A stretch of DNA of 64,000 bases from Aphidius gifuensis (taxonomy: Eukaryota > Arthropoda > Insecta > Hymenoptera > Braconidae). The translations under genes and the position numbers were made by a program. Location of the stretch: the NCBI RefSeq assembly GCF_014905175.1, contig NC_057791.1, forward strand, positions 25,222,543 to 25,286,542, written 5' to 3'. Position 1 is the stretch's first letter; each line of letters starts with the position of its first letter. This document shows, piece after piece, positions 1 through 12,500 of this stretch. Under the pieces are notes generated by a model. It did not search any database, was not told the origin of the DNA, and saw only the letters and a program-made list of their open reading frames with translations.

Positions 1-64
1 GTTATCATTGTTAAAAATTGTATATACTTGAAGCAAATATGTAATTGATAATTTTTTTTATTAG

Positions 65-1084
65 TTTGTGTTAGATGGTCAATAATTGCTCAACAATCTT
101 GGGGTGGTGTTACAACTATGAAAATTGATAACAATCAAATATATGGAATGTCAAAAGATTTTCATTCAGAGGAATTAAAAACAGTATTCAATACTTTGCT
201 GATGAGATGTGGTCGTCATTTGAATACATTAACAATTACCAATTCAATAATTGATTCATCAATTTTACCAATAATTCGTTTTAATTGTTGTCATTTAACA
301 CAAGTTGATTTAATATTTAAAACAAATGCCATTGAACATTTTGTTAAGCCATTTGGAAAAATGAAAAAACTTAAAAGTTGCAAAATAACAAATGTTAAAT
401 CATTATTTGCAAGAGATTGTTTAATAAGTTTACCAAATGGCATTGAAACGATACACATGGAAGTTCCAAATTCATTAATAACATTTTCATCAAGATTATT
501 GCTCAGCAGTTTATCAAGTGTAAGTTAAAAATTGTAAATATATTAATATAAATTTGTTAATTTTTTATATTTTTTGTTAACAGGTATTTATTAAATTTAA
601 TTCATTGAGATCTTTGACATTACGAGGCTATAGATTTTCAGGTTTATTGATAAATGCCATAAGTCAATGTCAAACATTGACTTTTGTTGATTTACAAAAT
701 AGTGTAATTGAAAAAATAGATGATTTATCAAATTTAACAAATTTAAAATATCTAAATGTCAGCAAGGTTGAAAGAATAACTAATTCATTTTTGATACTCG
801 TTGCTGATAAATGTAAAAAATTGGAATATCTTGATGTCAGTTATTGCAAACGAGTCAATGATGATGGTGTCAAAGAAATAATAAAACACTGCTTGAATCT
901 TGAACAATTAAAAATTGCCTGGACCTCAGTGACATCAGGTGTTATTATTTCAGCTGTAAACTTAACGAAATATCGTCGTGGATGTCCAATTTTACATCTG
1001 TATCCAGGTCCTTGGATGACATTCAAACATCCACAGCTTAAATATAGAATATATTATTCGTACTTGAAAATTATCTACAGGTAA
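65..1084 (+). CDS. F-box/LRR protein, 3' part (exons 65-519 and 584-1084)
   Basis: This is the 3' end of an F-box/leucine-rich-repeat protein, probably a substrate receptor of an SCF ubiquitin ligase. The first visible exon follows a TTAG acceptor and begins with CVRWSIIAQQSW, which resembles the end of an F-box; the rest of the F-box must lie left of the window. A GT at 520 and AG at 582-583 bound a 64-bp intron, and the frame is kept. The second exon has cysteine-containing LRRs (LKYLNVSKVERI, LEYLDVSYCKRVNDDGV, LEQLKIAWTSV), typical of the FBXL class. The last 30 residues before the stop at 1084 do not look like an LRR, so the true C-terminus may be spliced differently. The family is fairly sure but the orthologue was not recognised. 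Confidence 0.7.
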
Positions 1085-2320
1085 ACGTAATACGTACTAA
1101 ACTAAATTATTATTTTTTATTAACACCAAAAAGGTAAATTAATACAATGAAAAGTACAAATATTAATTATTGAAATATAAGAAAAATTATTTATTTTTAT
1201 AATAATATTATTACAAAATTAATTTTGTTATTTTTTTTTTTTTTTCATTTGAAAATAAATCATAAATTTTTCATAATTAAATAATCATTTATATTATAAG
1301 TTATAACAAAAAATAATAATAATAATTTATTTATTAAAATATACAGTTAAACTGTAATTAAAAATTTAAAATGTCATAATTTAAATTTAACATCAATTTG
1401 ATTGATAAAAAAAAAAAAAAAAAAATCATTCTAAAATTATTGTAATATTGATAAATACAAGCATTTTATTTTTAAAATAAAATGAGGCCTGATAATTATT
1501 GTATTAATGTGTCATTCGAGCCACTTTTATTTTTAATGATTTTATCATTAAAGTTTAGTTGTTTTTTTTTTTTTTTTTTTTTGTTTAAATATATATATAT
1601 TATTATTCAACTTAAAAATACATGTTGACACTGTCAACCGCAACCAGTTGTTAAAGTTAGTTCAATTATTAATTATTGCATTTGTATTTATTTGTTATAA
1701 ATATATTATTATAATTATTTTACGGTAATTAGATTATAATATTTTCATACGGTTTCTTGTACAAAAAAAAGTATATAATGTACTAATAATAAATTGAGTT
1801 TATATTTCAAATTCAATTGCACTGAATAATTATTTATATGGCCTCGTTTTTAAATATACATATTAATGTATGTGTATTGACAAAAATAATAATAAAAATA
1901 ATATAGTGGAATGTATATTTTTTAAATAAATATATTTTATATGAAAATTGAAATATAATACTTTGATAGAATATATTTTTTTTGTCATCAAATTCAAGAC
2001 TATTATTTATAATATTATAATATTATAATTGTTCCGTAATTATGTCTGTTAATTTTTTTGATAATATTTAATTCATTTCATTTCTCACTTCTCGTCTTCA
2101 TCAGTCTTATCCTCATTACGGTAGTTGGGTGTTTTTCAGACATTTATTATTTAAATTTATATATCAATTTTATTAATAAATAAAAAAAACAAAATTCTAC
2201 TTTGATTTATATCCCCTCAATAATAATAATAATAATAATAATAACTAGTAACCTTTATACCAAATTAATTAATAATATTTATTGTTAAGTCGTAAATGGC
2301 AAAAATAAAAAAATAAAAAT
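1085..2320. other. Intergenic, convergent 3' ends
   Basis: This 1.2-kb stretch separates the 3' ends of two converging genes. It is extremely AT-rich, with poly-T/poly-A runs near 1220, 1410 and 1565, an (AAT)n tract at 2219-2243 and several AATAAA hexamers that could serve as poly(A) signals. No coding exon or RNA gene was seen. Confidence 0.6.
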
Positions 2321-5300
2321 TTACACTTGAACATATTGCTCATCATCACTGATGTCAACACTGTCCATCATACCATCATCATTTATTTGTATTTTTTCAT
2401 AATTTGAATCATCACTTGTTGTTGTTGTTGTTTTTTTTTTAATTTTTTTCGTTTTAACTTTTTCATATCCATCGAATTTATTTAAATTTTTATTAAATGC
2501 ATTTACCTGTTCATACGGTGGTTCTTGATGTTTTTGTTCATGAATTTTATTTGTTGTCACATATCTAACACTTTCATAATTTGGATCACTATTATTAACT
2601 GATTCATAATTTGGATCAGTATCACTATCACCAGGTCGACAAACTGAAGCATAATTTGGCTCATGTGGCATACTTTCATAATTTGGCTCTGAATCATCAT
2701 TATCATTGTCATTATCAATGTCATTGTCATTACGTCTACGTAAACGTACTTTTTCATAGCCAGGATCTTCACTACTTGCATTACTAACTTGACGATTTTT
2801 TAATGGAACTGAATAAAATGGTAAAACATCAATTCCATTATGATTTTTCATTAAATTTGATGATGAATTCGTAGATTTTTCATTTTTATCAACACCATTA
2901 TTATTATTCTTATTATTATTTAATGATAATTTTTGTGGTTTTAATATTTCATAGTTTGAATCGACATTTTTTAAATTAACATTTGATCGAGGTCTTGTAG
3001 CTTTTTGTTGTACTCTTGTATTTGATATTGATGATGATGATGACGATGATATTTGATAATCATCATCTTCATATTCTGGAGTTTTATCAAGTTCATATAT
3101 TCTCGATACTTTGGCAAATTCAATTGCATGCATATTTAATAAATCTGAAGGATTATTATTTGATAATAAAGCTGGTGCTGTTGTTGTTGCTGTTGATGTA
3201 ACAGTAGATGTAATTGTTGTTGTTGTTATTGTTGTTGGATTTGATTCAGGTTCTTTTTTTGAAAATTCCATTGAATCACGACTAGACCATGAAATTCTTG
3301 ATACATCAACAACACTTAATTTTCTTGCTGATGATGAATCAATTAAATTTGTAAGTATATTTCTTTCTTCTTCAGGATCACGTTTTCTTTTCATAACTTT
3401 GGCATACATATCTTCCAGTGATTTACCAACAGCAAGTCCTTGACAATTATTAATCATTACCTGATTATTATTATCATTTGTTTTATATATTTTATCAATT
3501 AATGCATATGGATCAATCAACATGTTATCATTATTGTCATCGTTGTCATCATCATCATCATCATCAACAGAAGAAACTGGAAGAGGTGGTGGTGGAGGTG
3601 GTAATGGTGAATTTGCTTGACGTTTTTCTGGTTTTGGTGAGCTTGGATTAATAATTGAACTTGTTGCACTTGATGATGATGCTTGTCTTGAGTGTGCATG
3701 TGCAACATATCTCAAACTGTCAACACTTGGTGGTTGAGGTGCTGTAAATACAGAATCATCAACTAATTCTGTTGCTGCTGTTGTTGTTGCTGGTGTTGTT
3801 GTTGTCATTGCTGTTGTTGTTGTTGTTGCTGCTGCTGCTCCTACTATTACTGGTATATTATGTGATGATGATGGTATAACAAGCAACTGTTCATTATTAT
3901 GAACAACAACTCTATTTGTTTCAATTGTTGTAGCTGTTGTCATTGGCTGTATTTGTGCATATGTCTCACTGCCACTTGTATATATTTTTTCTTGTTCATC
4001 AATTGCAGCATACATTTCATCAGAATCATCAGAAACAGTGGCATAATGAGAATCAGCTGATGGCCTTTGTGATTGTTGACGACTTTGTGCTGCTTTAGTT
4101 TGTGCAATAATATTAGCCAATGGCTCACGAACACTGATACTCGTATAACCTTTTGAATCTTGTGAATCACCACTAAAATGTTGTGGCTGTTGTTGTTGTT
4201 GCTGTTGTGATTGTTGTAACTGCTGCTGCTGTTGTTGTTGTTGTTGTGGCTGTTGTTGTGATTGTGATTGTAATTGTTGTTGTTGTTGAATTTGTGAATT
4301 TAAATGTAATTGAGTTTGAGATGTATTATTACCAGGTAATCTTGGTAATGTCATTAAAAGTGGTGGTGTCATGTATGGTAAATCTTGATTTGCTTGAACA
4401 CCACCAGTTATTGCATTTGCTGCTTGTATATCACAAGTTAATATTTCAACATTGAGCAATGAATTTTGTGACAATGAACGACGTGTTCTTGGTGGAGCAA
4501 CTGGATTTGTTGATTTGCTTGAAATCGATGCTATACTTGAATCAGCGTTTTGACTAGGATTATTTATAAAACTATTTTTACGTTTTGGTTCTGTTTTTTG
4601 AACACTTTGTACTTGTGCATATGGATGTTCATCTAAAATAATAATATAATATATGTAATTTAAAATAAAATGAAAGTATATATATATTATTACCAGTTGT
4701 AGTTTTAACAGGATTTAATCTTGCATATGGATATCCACTGTCATCCTCAGCCAATGAAGATGATTCTTGTGAACTTGCACGTGTTACTCGTTCATTATTT
4801 ATTTTTCCAATGATATTTTTATCTTGAACAGTTGCATAAAGTTCTGAGGGATCACTTATAACTTCATTTGCCTCATAAATGACATCTTGAGTTGTTGTTG
4901 TCAAGCCACTATCATTGAGACCAGGATTTCTATCTTTTGGTATATCTGGAAGACTTCTATTTGCACTGTTTGTTCTATCATCATGTCAAATAAAAAGGAA
5001 AACAAATTCAACTGATTAATATAAGAGAAAGATAAAAATGAAAGGAAAAAAAAATTGAATAAATTGAATCTCTGGTACAGAACAGAAATCAAAAGAAAAA
5101 AAGGATAAAATAATATAATATTGCATACACCTTAAATTAAGAAAGAGGATTAATCAATTGATCAATTAATCAATTAATAAACTTTCTATCTACAAATTAT
5201 TACAATAATTAGTCATAGTTGATTAATTAGTCAGTAAATCATATTTCATTAGTTTTTAAATGGATTATATGAGTGTTTGTTAAAGATATTAATATTATTA

Positions 5301-5833
5301 TTATTGTTTTATCAAATAATATTATTATTAAATAGCGAAAGGGACATGCGACCATGCCAAATTGCTGGTCTTGCCACCTTTTTCCACTACTGTCCACTGT
5401 GTCCTGTGTAAGAAACTGGAAGTTATCCATTGTAGGCTGATTCTCGTAAGCATCATTTTCAGATCTCGTCATCGTAACCATACCAGCAAGTCCAAGAAAC
5501 TCGCTCCTGTCGTTACAAATTCATCGTAATAACAACAACACTCGTATAATAATTTTTTCGTTTTCTTTTTTCATTTAAATAATAATAATAATAATAATTG
5601 CATTTTCTTGCGTATTTTTTAAAATAAAATTATAAAAACAAAATAAAAAAATGATGATAAATAATAAATTTAAAATAAAAAAGTAATTTTTACTTGTTGT
5701 CATTATGTCGACAGCTGCAAATACAAGCAAGGATAAATCCAACCAAAGAGACTATTACAGCAATTGATATGACCCAGTAACACCAGGCATCCTGCTGTAC
5801 TAAGACGTCATACATTTTTCCAACAAGACTCAT
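2321..5833 (-). CDS. Single-pass membrane adaptor with a tyrosine-motif tail (exons 5694-5833, 5378-5506, 4694-4974, 2321-4632)
   Basis: I do not recognise the family. The four exons join in phase to 953 codons. From the chosen Met at 5833 there is a short N-terminus, then one hydrophobic helix (YWVISIAVIVSLVGFILACI, about residues 25-44) followed by a Cys/His/Lys stop-transfer segment. This suggests an outside N-terminus and a very long cytoplasmic tail. The tail is low-complexity (poly-Q near 4190-4290, Pro, Asp and Thr runs) and carries about 18-20 Tyr-x-x-hydrophobic motifs: ELYATV, PYAQV, HYATV, TYAQI, MYAKV, GYEKV, four NYES/NYAS boxes in a row, and NYEKI. It also has a YENQ (Grb2 SH2-like) and ends in YVQV. 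These fit sites for SH2 proteins after Src-family phosphorylation, as in PAG/LAX-type adaptors; that function is inference. An in-frame upstream Met and a non-coding first exon remain possible. Confidence 0.7.
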
Positions 5834-5868
5834 CAAACCAATATCAAATTGTCCAAGTGTCACTGTAA

Positions 5869-5904
<36 letters not shown>

Positions 5905-5929
5905 ATATTATTAATTTTATCATCAACAT

Positions 5930-6769
5930 ACTGATGATGAATCATCCATTAAAATTAATTATAATATTTACCCAATTAATTTAATGTGTAGAATAATAAC
6001 ACTTGTTGTACCATTGCATGTTGACGTTGTTGTTAATCAAGTTTTATTTATTTTTCGTCTTTTTAATTAAAATAATAATTGATTATTAAGGAAATGTTAA
6101 TTAATTTTTTCAAGGCAGCTCATCAAGCTCATATACCTATGTGAACAAAAATAATTATATTTATCAATAATAATAACAATAATAATGTTATTGACAAAAA
6201 AATTATAAAAATGTTATCTCACCTTGCATTAATAGCTTATTGTAAAATAATATTTGTTGTAATAAAATAACAAGAGGACTATGTACATATCACACGCCTA
6301 TGTTTTAATGATGACACACAGGAATGCTGTGAGTTTCCATAGAGTGTTGTTGTTGTTTTTGTTGTTGTGACATATGTATATCAGCCATACTCCAATTTAC
6401 ACTTTAATTGAATTTTATTTTATTTATATTCAAATATAGGAGTACCTGATTAGTTTTTTATTGTTAATTATTATCTTTTGATAAAATCAAAACAATCTTA
6501 CAATTATACAATGCGTCGATTGACAGCAGCAAACACACACACATACACACACACAATCAACAGATTGTCAACATCAAAATGAAGTTTTTTAAGTATATGT
6601 AACATAACCTCAAAAAAAATGCTTATTCTTTCTCTTTTTTATGTTTGTGTGTGATATATTTTTTATGCAATTTTATGGTGGGGAGTTTGATGTACTCATT
6701 ACAACATTTAACAACAATTCAACATTCTAATATTTATAAAAAACTTGATAATAAATAAATAAATAAATA
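5930..6769. other. Divergent promoter region between the adaptor gene and NDUFAF1
   Basis: About 840 bp separates two genes transcribed away from each other, so it should hold both promoters and their 5' UTRs. It is AT-rich, with (CA)n at 6533-6553 and TTG repeats near 6345-6365. No exon or well-defined factor site was recognised. Confidence 0.45.
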
Positions 6770-7735
6770 ATGACTAGTCGATTGTTGGGACGTTTGTCCC
6801 AACTAAATATTATTAATTGTAGAACAATTTATACAACAAATAATTTATCAGCATTTCATGAAATTGATAAAAAATCATCATATCCTCGTATATCAGATTA
6901 TCAAGAAGAAAAAAAAACAATATTACAACGTATGAAACTTGGCTATTCACAATTAAAACAAGAAATGTCATTGTTCCAAGAAGAATTAATAGATAAATTT
7001 TATATGGATCCAATATCAGCATTTAGACAAGGTGAAGTTGATGTTAAATGGAAATTTAATGGTGATCCAGAATTATTAAAAAAATGGGTTGTAACATGTG
7101 ACAGTGATTACAATGAAGGTTTTTCAAAAGCAACGTAAGTTTTTATTTTATTATTAAAAATTTTATTCATTTATTTATTAAATTAATTAATTAATTTTTG
7201 AATTAATAGATTTGAGTATACACCTCAAGGAAGTGCATTATTCTCAGGAATACTTGATACAAGATTGCCAAGAGATGGTAAACAAAAAGGTGCTGGTTAT
7301 TGTAATATTCGTTCAACTTTACCAAGAAAAGCATTTGGTAGAGCTGAACCAATGGACTGGGGAATGTATACACATTTGATAATGCGAATTCGTGGTGATG
7401 GACGTAATTACATGTTAAATTTAACACTTGATAATTATTATGATGTTACATGGAATGACATACATGGATTTGTTCTTTATACAAGAGGTGGACCATATTG
7501 GCAATATGTTAAAATACCATTTTCAAAATTTTTCTTATCAAATAGAGGTAGAATTCAAGATTCACAAGCTCCAATTAGATTAAATATGATTAATCATGTT
7601 GGTGTAACATGTGGTGATGATATATGTGGTCCATTTAGTCTTGAAATTGATTATATTGGTCTTGAACGTGATCAAAGATTCATGGAAGAATTTGCATATG
7701 AAATGTATAGACCACCAAATCCTTATTATATTTAA
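6770..7735 (+). CDS. NDUFAF1: Complex I intermediate-associated protein 30 (exons 6770-7134, 7210-7735)
   Basis: This is the mitochondrial assembly factor for respiratory complex I (CIA30/NDUFAF1), which acts on the membrane arm. The two exons join after codon position 2 to give 296 residues, against about 327 in human. The first ~30 residues are basic and hydroxylated (SRLLGRLSQLNIINCRTIY), fitting a mitochondrial targeting sequence. The conserved CIA30 domain runs from about residue 85 to the end, with WVVTCDSDYNEGFS, then LPRKAFGRAEPMDWGMYTHL, GGPYWQYVKIPFSKFFL, and the C-terminal FSLEIDYIGLERD. The start is the first Met in a region preceded by AT-rich leader. The gene is complete and ordinary. 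Confidence 0.93.
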
Positions 7736-7944
7736 ATGTAAACTAAATTAAAAATTATGTAAATAAACAAATGCAAAATATACAATTTTATCTTTTAAAT
7801 TTTACTATATAACAAATTATCAATTAATATACATATTTATAGCAATTGTAGTAATAATGATGATAATGACAATGATAATGATGATGATGACATGTATATA
7901 AAATATTATTTATTCATTTATGTCATGATGATGATGATGATTTA

Positions 7945-8934
7945 TCAAATTGTTTTTTTTTTTTTTGTCAAATATTTATATGTATTTTTTGATAATAAAT
8001 AACTGACACCACCGGCAATTGTTGTTGCTGCTGTTAAATAACACAATCCATTGAGTACTGGATGATCAATAAAATTAAATACTGGAGCTGCCAATGTACC
8101 AGCAACAAGTGATAATTGTACTGCTGTATTTAATTTACTTATAAATGTTGGAGCTAATTGTACAGTTGCATGAGTTGCATCAAAATATCTAGCCAATGTT
8201 TTCTAAAATTAATTATTAAATTATTATTATTGTTGTTTAAAGATTATTATATAAATAAATAAATAAATAAATTGTTTATTACTGGTTCAGGTAGTGATCT
8301 GTATCGTATGTATGATGCTCCAGCAATAAGTCCAATATCTCTACTAACAACTAAACATGTTAAAGACATTGGAATAAGTTCAACCCATGCCAATGAAAGA
8401 AATAATGTTCCAACAAGTAATTTATCAGCCATTGGATCTAAAAAACTGCCTAATTTTGATGCTTGTGATGACCAAGTTCTTGCAATCCAGCCATCAATTA
8501 AATCAGTCATTCCAGCAAAACCCAAGACCCACAATGCTACCTAAATCATCATTAAAAATTTTATTAATTAATTGTTTTTAAATTAATAATAATAATAATA
8601 AACTTACATTGTAATCGTGTGATATAATTAAATAACTCAAACAAGGAGTTGTTATTATTCTTCCAATACTTAAAAAATTTGGCACTGTCCAAATATTTTC
8701 TCTCTCAATAATACTCTCAACTTTGCTTTTAGTTTCACGAATATTATTTATTATTTTAGCTCGTAATTGTCGTCTTTTTTCTGGTGAATTAAATTTTTTA
8801 GTTGAATAAAAATTTGTTTTTTCATCAACATTATAACAAAAACGATTGCTCAAATGCCTTAAATATTTTTCTAAATTTTGAGTATTTGTTATTATTCGAT
8901 GTGGACGAAGTCTCATAAGTACCATACAGCTCAT
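7945..8934 (-). CDS. CRLS1: Cardiolipin synthase (exons 8608-8934, 8283-8540, 7945-8202)
   Basis: This enzyme makes cardiolipin from CDP-diacylglycerol and phosphatidylglycerol in the inner mitochondrial membrane. Three phase-0 exons give 280 residues (human about 301). The CDP-alcohol phosphotransferase signature D-G-x2-A-R-x8-G-x3-D-x3-D is intact: DGWIAR followed by GSFLDPMADK, about residues 123-145. Upstream is the family motif ENIWTVPNFLSIGRI. Several hydrophobic helices follow, and the N-terminus is Arg-rich as expected for mitochondrial import. The C-terminus is read through a run of A's (KKKK before the stop at 7945-7947), so a one-base sequencing error there could change the last residues. 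The gene converges with NDUFAF1, another inner-membrane factor. Confidence 0.93.
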
Positions 8935-9564
8935 ATTTACATTCCTGATGAAATATTAATTTAATTAGACAATTATTATTAGTATTATTTAAATAATTAA
9001 CTTACATTGTTTTAATAATTAATAATAATAATAATATAAATAAACAAAAAAAAAATGTATCCAAAGGTTAGAATGATATTAACACTCAAATAATTTCATC
9101 ATTTTACTTGACGAATTTAAGATGATAGTGACATAATTTGTGTTGCATAATTTACTTGATTAATCACAATTAACAATTTAAATATTTTATATTTATAAAA
9201 TTAAGTAATATATGCTTGCTTGAATATTTTTTTGTTGAGACTTGGAATTTTGCTAATTTTCAACAATCAACACACGACAACATTCCAACAGCTGTTTTTT
9301 TTTTTTTTTTTTATTTTTCATTTAGAGAAAAATGCTATTACGCCTTCTAATGTGAAAACATGTAAACTATAAAAGCCAAATTAAGCCAATTAAATGAGAT
9401 GTCAGCACAATGATATTATCGGTAGGAGGGATTTATATTTACGAATTTAGCCGAAAGATAAATAAATACCGGCTCGCCATTGCTCGCCATATGATCCGAG
9501 ACGAGCAGTTTCGTTGCAACCGCGACGCAGAAGAAGGCCATTAGTCCTTCTAGCCATTGACAAG
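8935..9564. promoter_or_regulatory. Divergent promoter region between cardiolipin synthase and RPB1
   Basis: About 630 bp lies between the two divergent starts. Most is AT-rich, but 9460-9600 is clearly richer in G+C and CpG (for example cggctcgccattgctcgcc) than its surroundings, which marks the transcription start and 5' UTR of the RPB1 gene. An NRF/E2F-type site was not confidently identified. Confidence 0.5.
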
Positions 9565-12500
9565 ATGGCCGCGTCCGACTCGAAAGCTCCGATAAGGACT
9601 GTAAAAAGAGTGCAATTTGGCATATTATCACCAGATGAAATAGTAAGTTTTATTATAATAATGTTTGTTGATCAATTTTATATATTATTTTAATAATAAT
9701 TTATGGATTAATTCATGTATTTATTGGATGCACGCCATTAAAATATTCCCGCTTACTTGGCCAAGTCAAAAGTCATGATTGCATTTTTTTTTTTTTTTTT
9801 TTTTTTTAACATAGCCAATAAAATAATTGCATTTATTATTTTGAAAAGAAAATAAAAAAAAAAAAAAACAAACAAACAAACAAACAAAAACAAAAACAAC
9901 AACAACAACAAAATTTATATTTATTGGGTATTTTTTAAAAAAAAAAAAAAACAAAAAATTATTATTAAAATGACTATTATTATGATTATGAAATGACAAA
10001 TTTTATCAAACGATTTAAATTACAATGAAAAAAATAATTTCAGCGGCGTATGTCGGTTACTGATGGAGGCATACGTTTTCCGGAAACAATGGAAGGTGGT
10101 AGACCAAAATTGGGTGGTCTTATGGATCCAAGACAAGGTGTCATTGATCGTAATTCACGTTGTCAAACATGTGCTGGTAACATGACAGAGTGTCCTGGTC
10201 ATTTTGGTCATATTGATTTGGCTAAACCAGTATTCCATGTTGGTTTCATAACAAAAACAATAAAAATATTAAGATGTGTATGTTTTTATTGCTCAAAGTT
10301 ACTTGTAACTCCATCAAATCCAAAAATCAAAGAAATTGTTATGAAAACTAAAGGACAACCACGTAAAAGATTGACATTTGTATATGATTTATGTAAAAGT
10401 AAAAATATATGTGAAGGTGGTGATGAAATGGATATAAATAAAGATGGACAAGATCAACAACAACAACAGGGTGATCGTAAACCTGGACATGGTGGTTGTG
10501 GTAGATATCAACCAAATTTAAGACGTTCAGGACTTGATGTATCAGCTGAATGGAAAAATATCAATGAAGATTCACAAGAAAGAAAAATAGTGTTAACTGC
10601 TGAAAGAGCATGGGAAATATTAAAACACATTGACGATGAAGAATCATTTATACTTGGTATGGATCCAAAATTTGCCAGACCAGATTGGATGATTGTAACA
10701 GTATTACCAGTACCACCATTATCAGTACGTCCAGCAGTTATTATGTATGGTTCAGCTAAAAATCAAGATGATTTAACACATAAATTATCTGATATTATTA
10801 AATCAAATAATGAATTATTAAGAAATGAACAATCTGGTGCAGCAGCACATGTTGTTGCTGAAAGTATTAAAATGTTACAATTTCATGTTGCAACACTTGT
10901 TGACAATGACATGCCAGGTATGCCAAGAGCAATGCAAAAATCTGGTAAACCATTAAAAGCAATAAAAGCAAGATTAAAAGGCAAAGAAGGAAGAATACGT
11001 GGTAATTTAATGGGTAAACGTGTTGATTTTTCAGCACGTACTGTTATTACACCAGATCCAAATTTACATATTGATCAAGTTGGTGTACCACGTAGTATTG
11101 CACAAAATTTAACATTTCCTGAAATAGTTACACCATTTAATATTGATAAAATGCAAGAATTAGTACGTCGTGGTAATGCACAATATCCTGGTGCAAAATA
11201 TATATTACGTGATAATGGTGAACGTATTGATTTAAGATTTCATCCAAAATCATCTGATTTACATTTACAATGTGGTTATAAAGTTGAACGACATATACGT
11301 GATGGTGATTTAGTTATATTTAATCGTCAACCAACATTACATAAAATGAGTATGATGGGTCATCGTGTTAAAGTGTTACCATGGAGTACATTTCGTATGA
11401 ATTTATCATGTACATCACCATATAATGCTGATTTTGATGGTGATGAAATGAATTTACATGTACCACAATCAATGGAAACAAGAGCTGAAGTTGAAAATAT
11501 ACATGTTACACCACGTCAAATAATAACACCACAAGCAAATAAACCAGTTATGGGTATTGTACAAGACACCTTGACAGCTGTTAGAAAAATGACAAAACGT
11601 GATGTATTTATTGAAAAAGAACAAATGATGAATATATTAATGTTTTTACCAAATTGGGATGGTAAAATGCCACAACCATGTATATTAAAACCTAAATTAT
11701 TATGGACTGGTAAACAATTATTTTCATTAATAATACCAGGTAATGTTAATATGATTAGAACACATTCAACACATCCAGATGAAGAAGATGATGGTCCATA
11801 CAAATGGATATCACTTGGTGATACTAAAGTTATGGTTGAACATGGTGAATTAATAATGGGAATTTTGTGTAAAAAAACACTTGGTACATCAGCTGGTTCA
11901 TTGCTACATATATGTATGTTAGAATTAGGACATGAAGTATGTGGTCGTTTTTATGGTAATATTCAAACAGTTATTAATAATTGGTTGCTGTTGGAGGGTC
12001 ATTCAATTGGTATTGGTGATACAATTGCTGATCAAGATACATATTCTGATATTCAAGCAGCAATTAAAAAAGCTAAAGAAGATGTCATTGAAGTTATACA
12101 AAAAGCACATAATATGGAATTAGAACCAACACCTGGTAATACATTACGTCAAACATTTGAAAATCAAGTTAATAGAATATTAAATGATGCTCGTGATAAA
12201 ACTGGTGGTTCAGCTAAAAAATCACTAACTGAATATAATAATTTAAAAGCTATGGTTGTATCTGGTTCAAAAGGTTCAAATATTAATATATCACAAGTTA
12301 TTGCTTGTGTTGGACAACAAAATGTTGAAGGTAAAAGAATACCATTTGGTTTTCGTAAAAGAACACTACCACATTTTATAAAAGATGATTATGGTCCAGA
12401 GTCAAGAGGTTTTGTTGAAAATTCATATCTTGCTGGTTTAACACCATCTGAATTTTATTTTCATGCAATGGGTGGTCGTGAGGGTCTCATTGATACTGCT

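Noticed and set aside
3016..4455. Several plus-strand and alternative-frame open frames opposite the adaptor gene
   Set aside because: They are mirror images of the Gln, Thr and Asp repeats in the real minus-strand exon.
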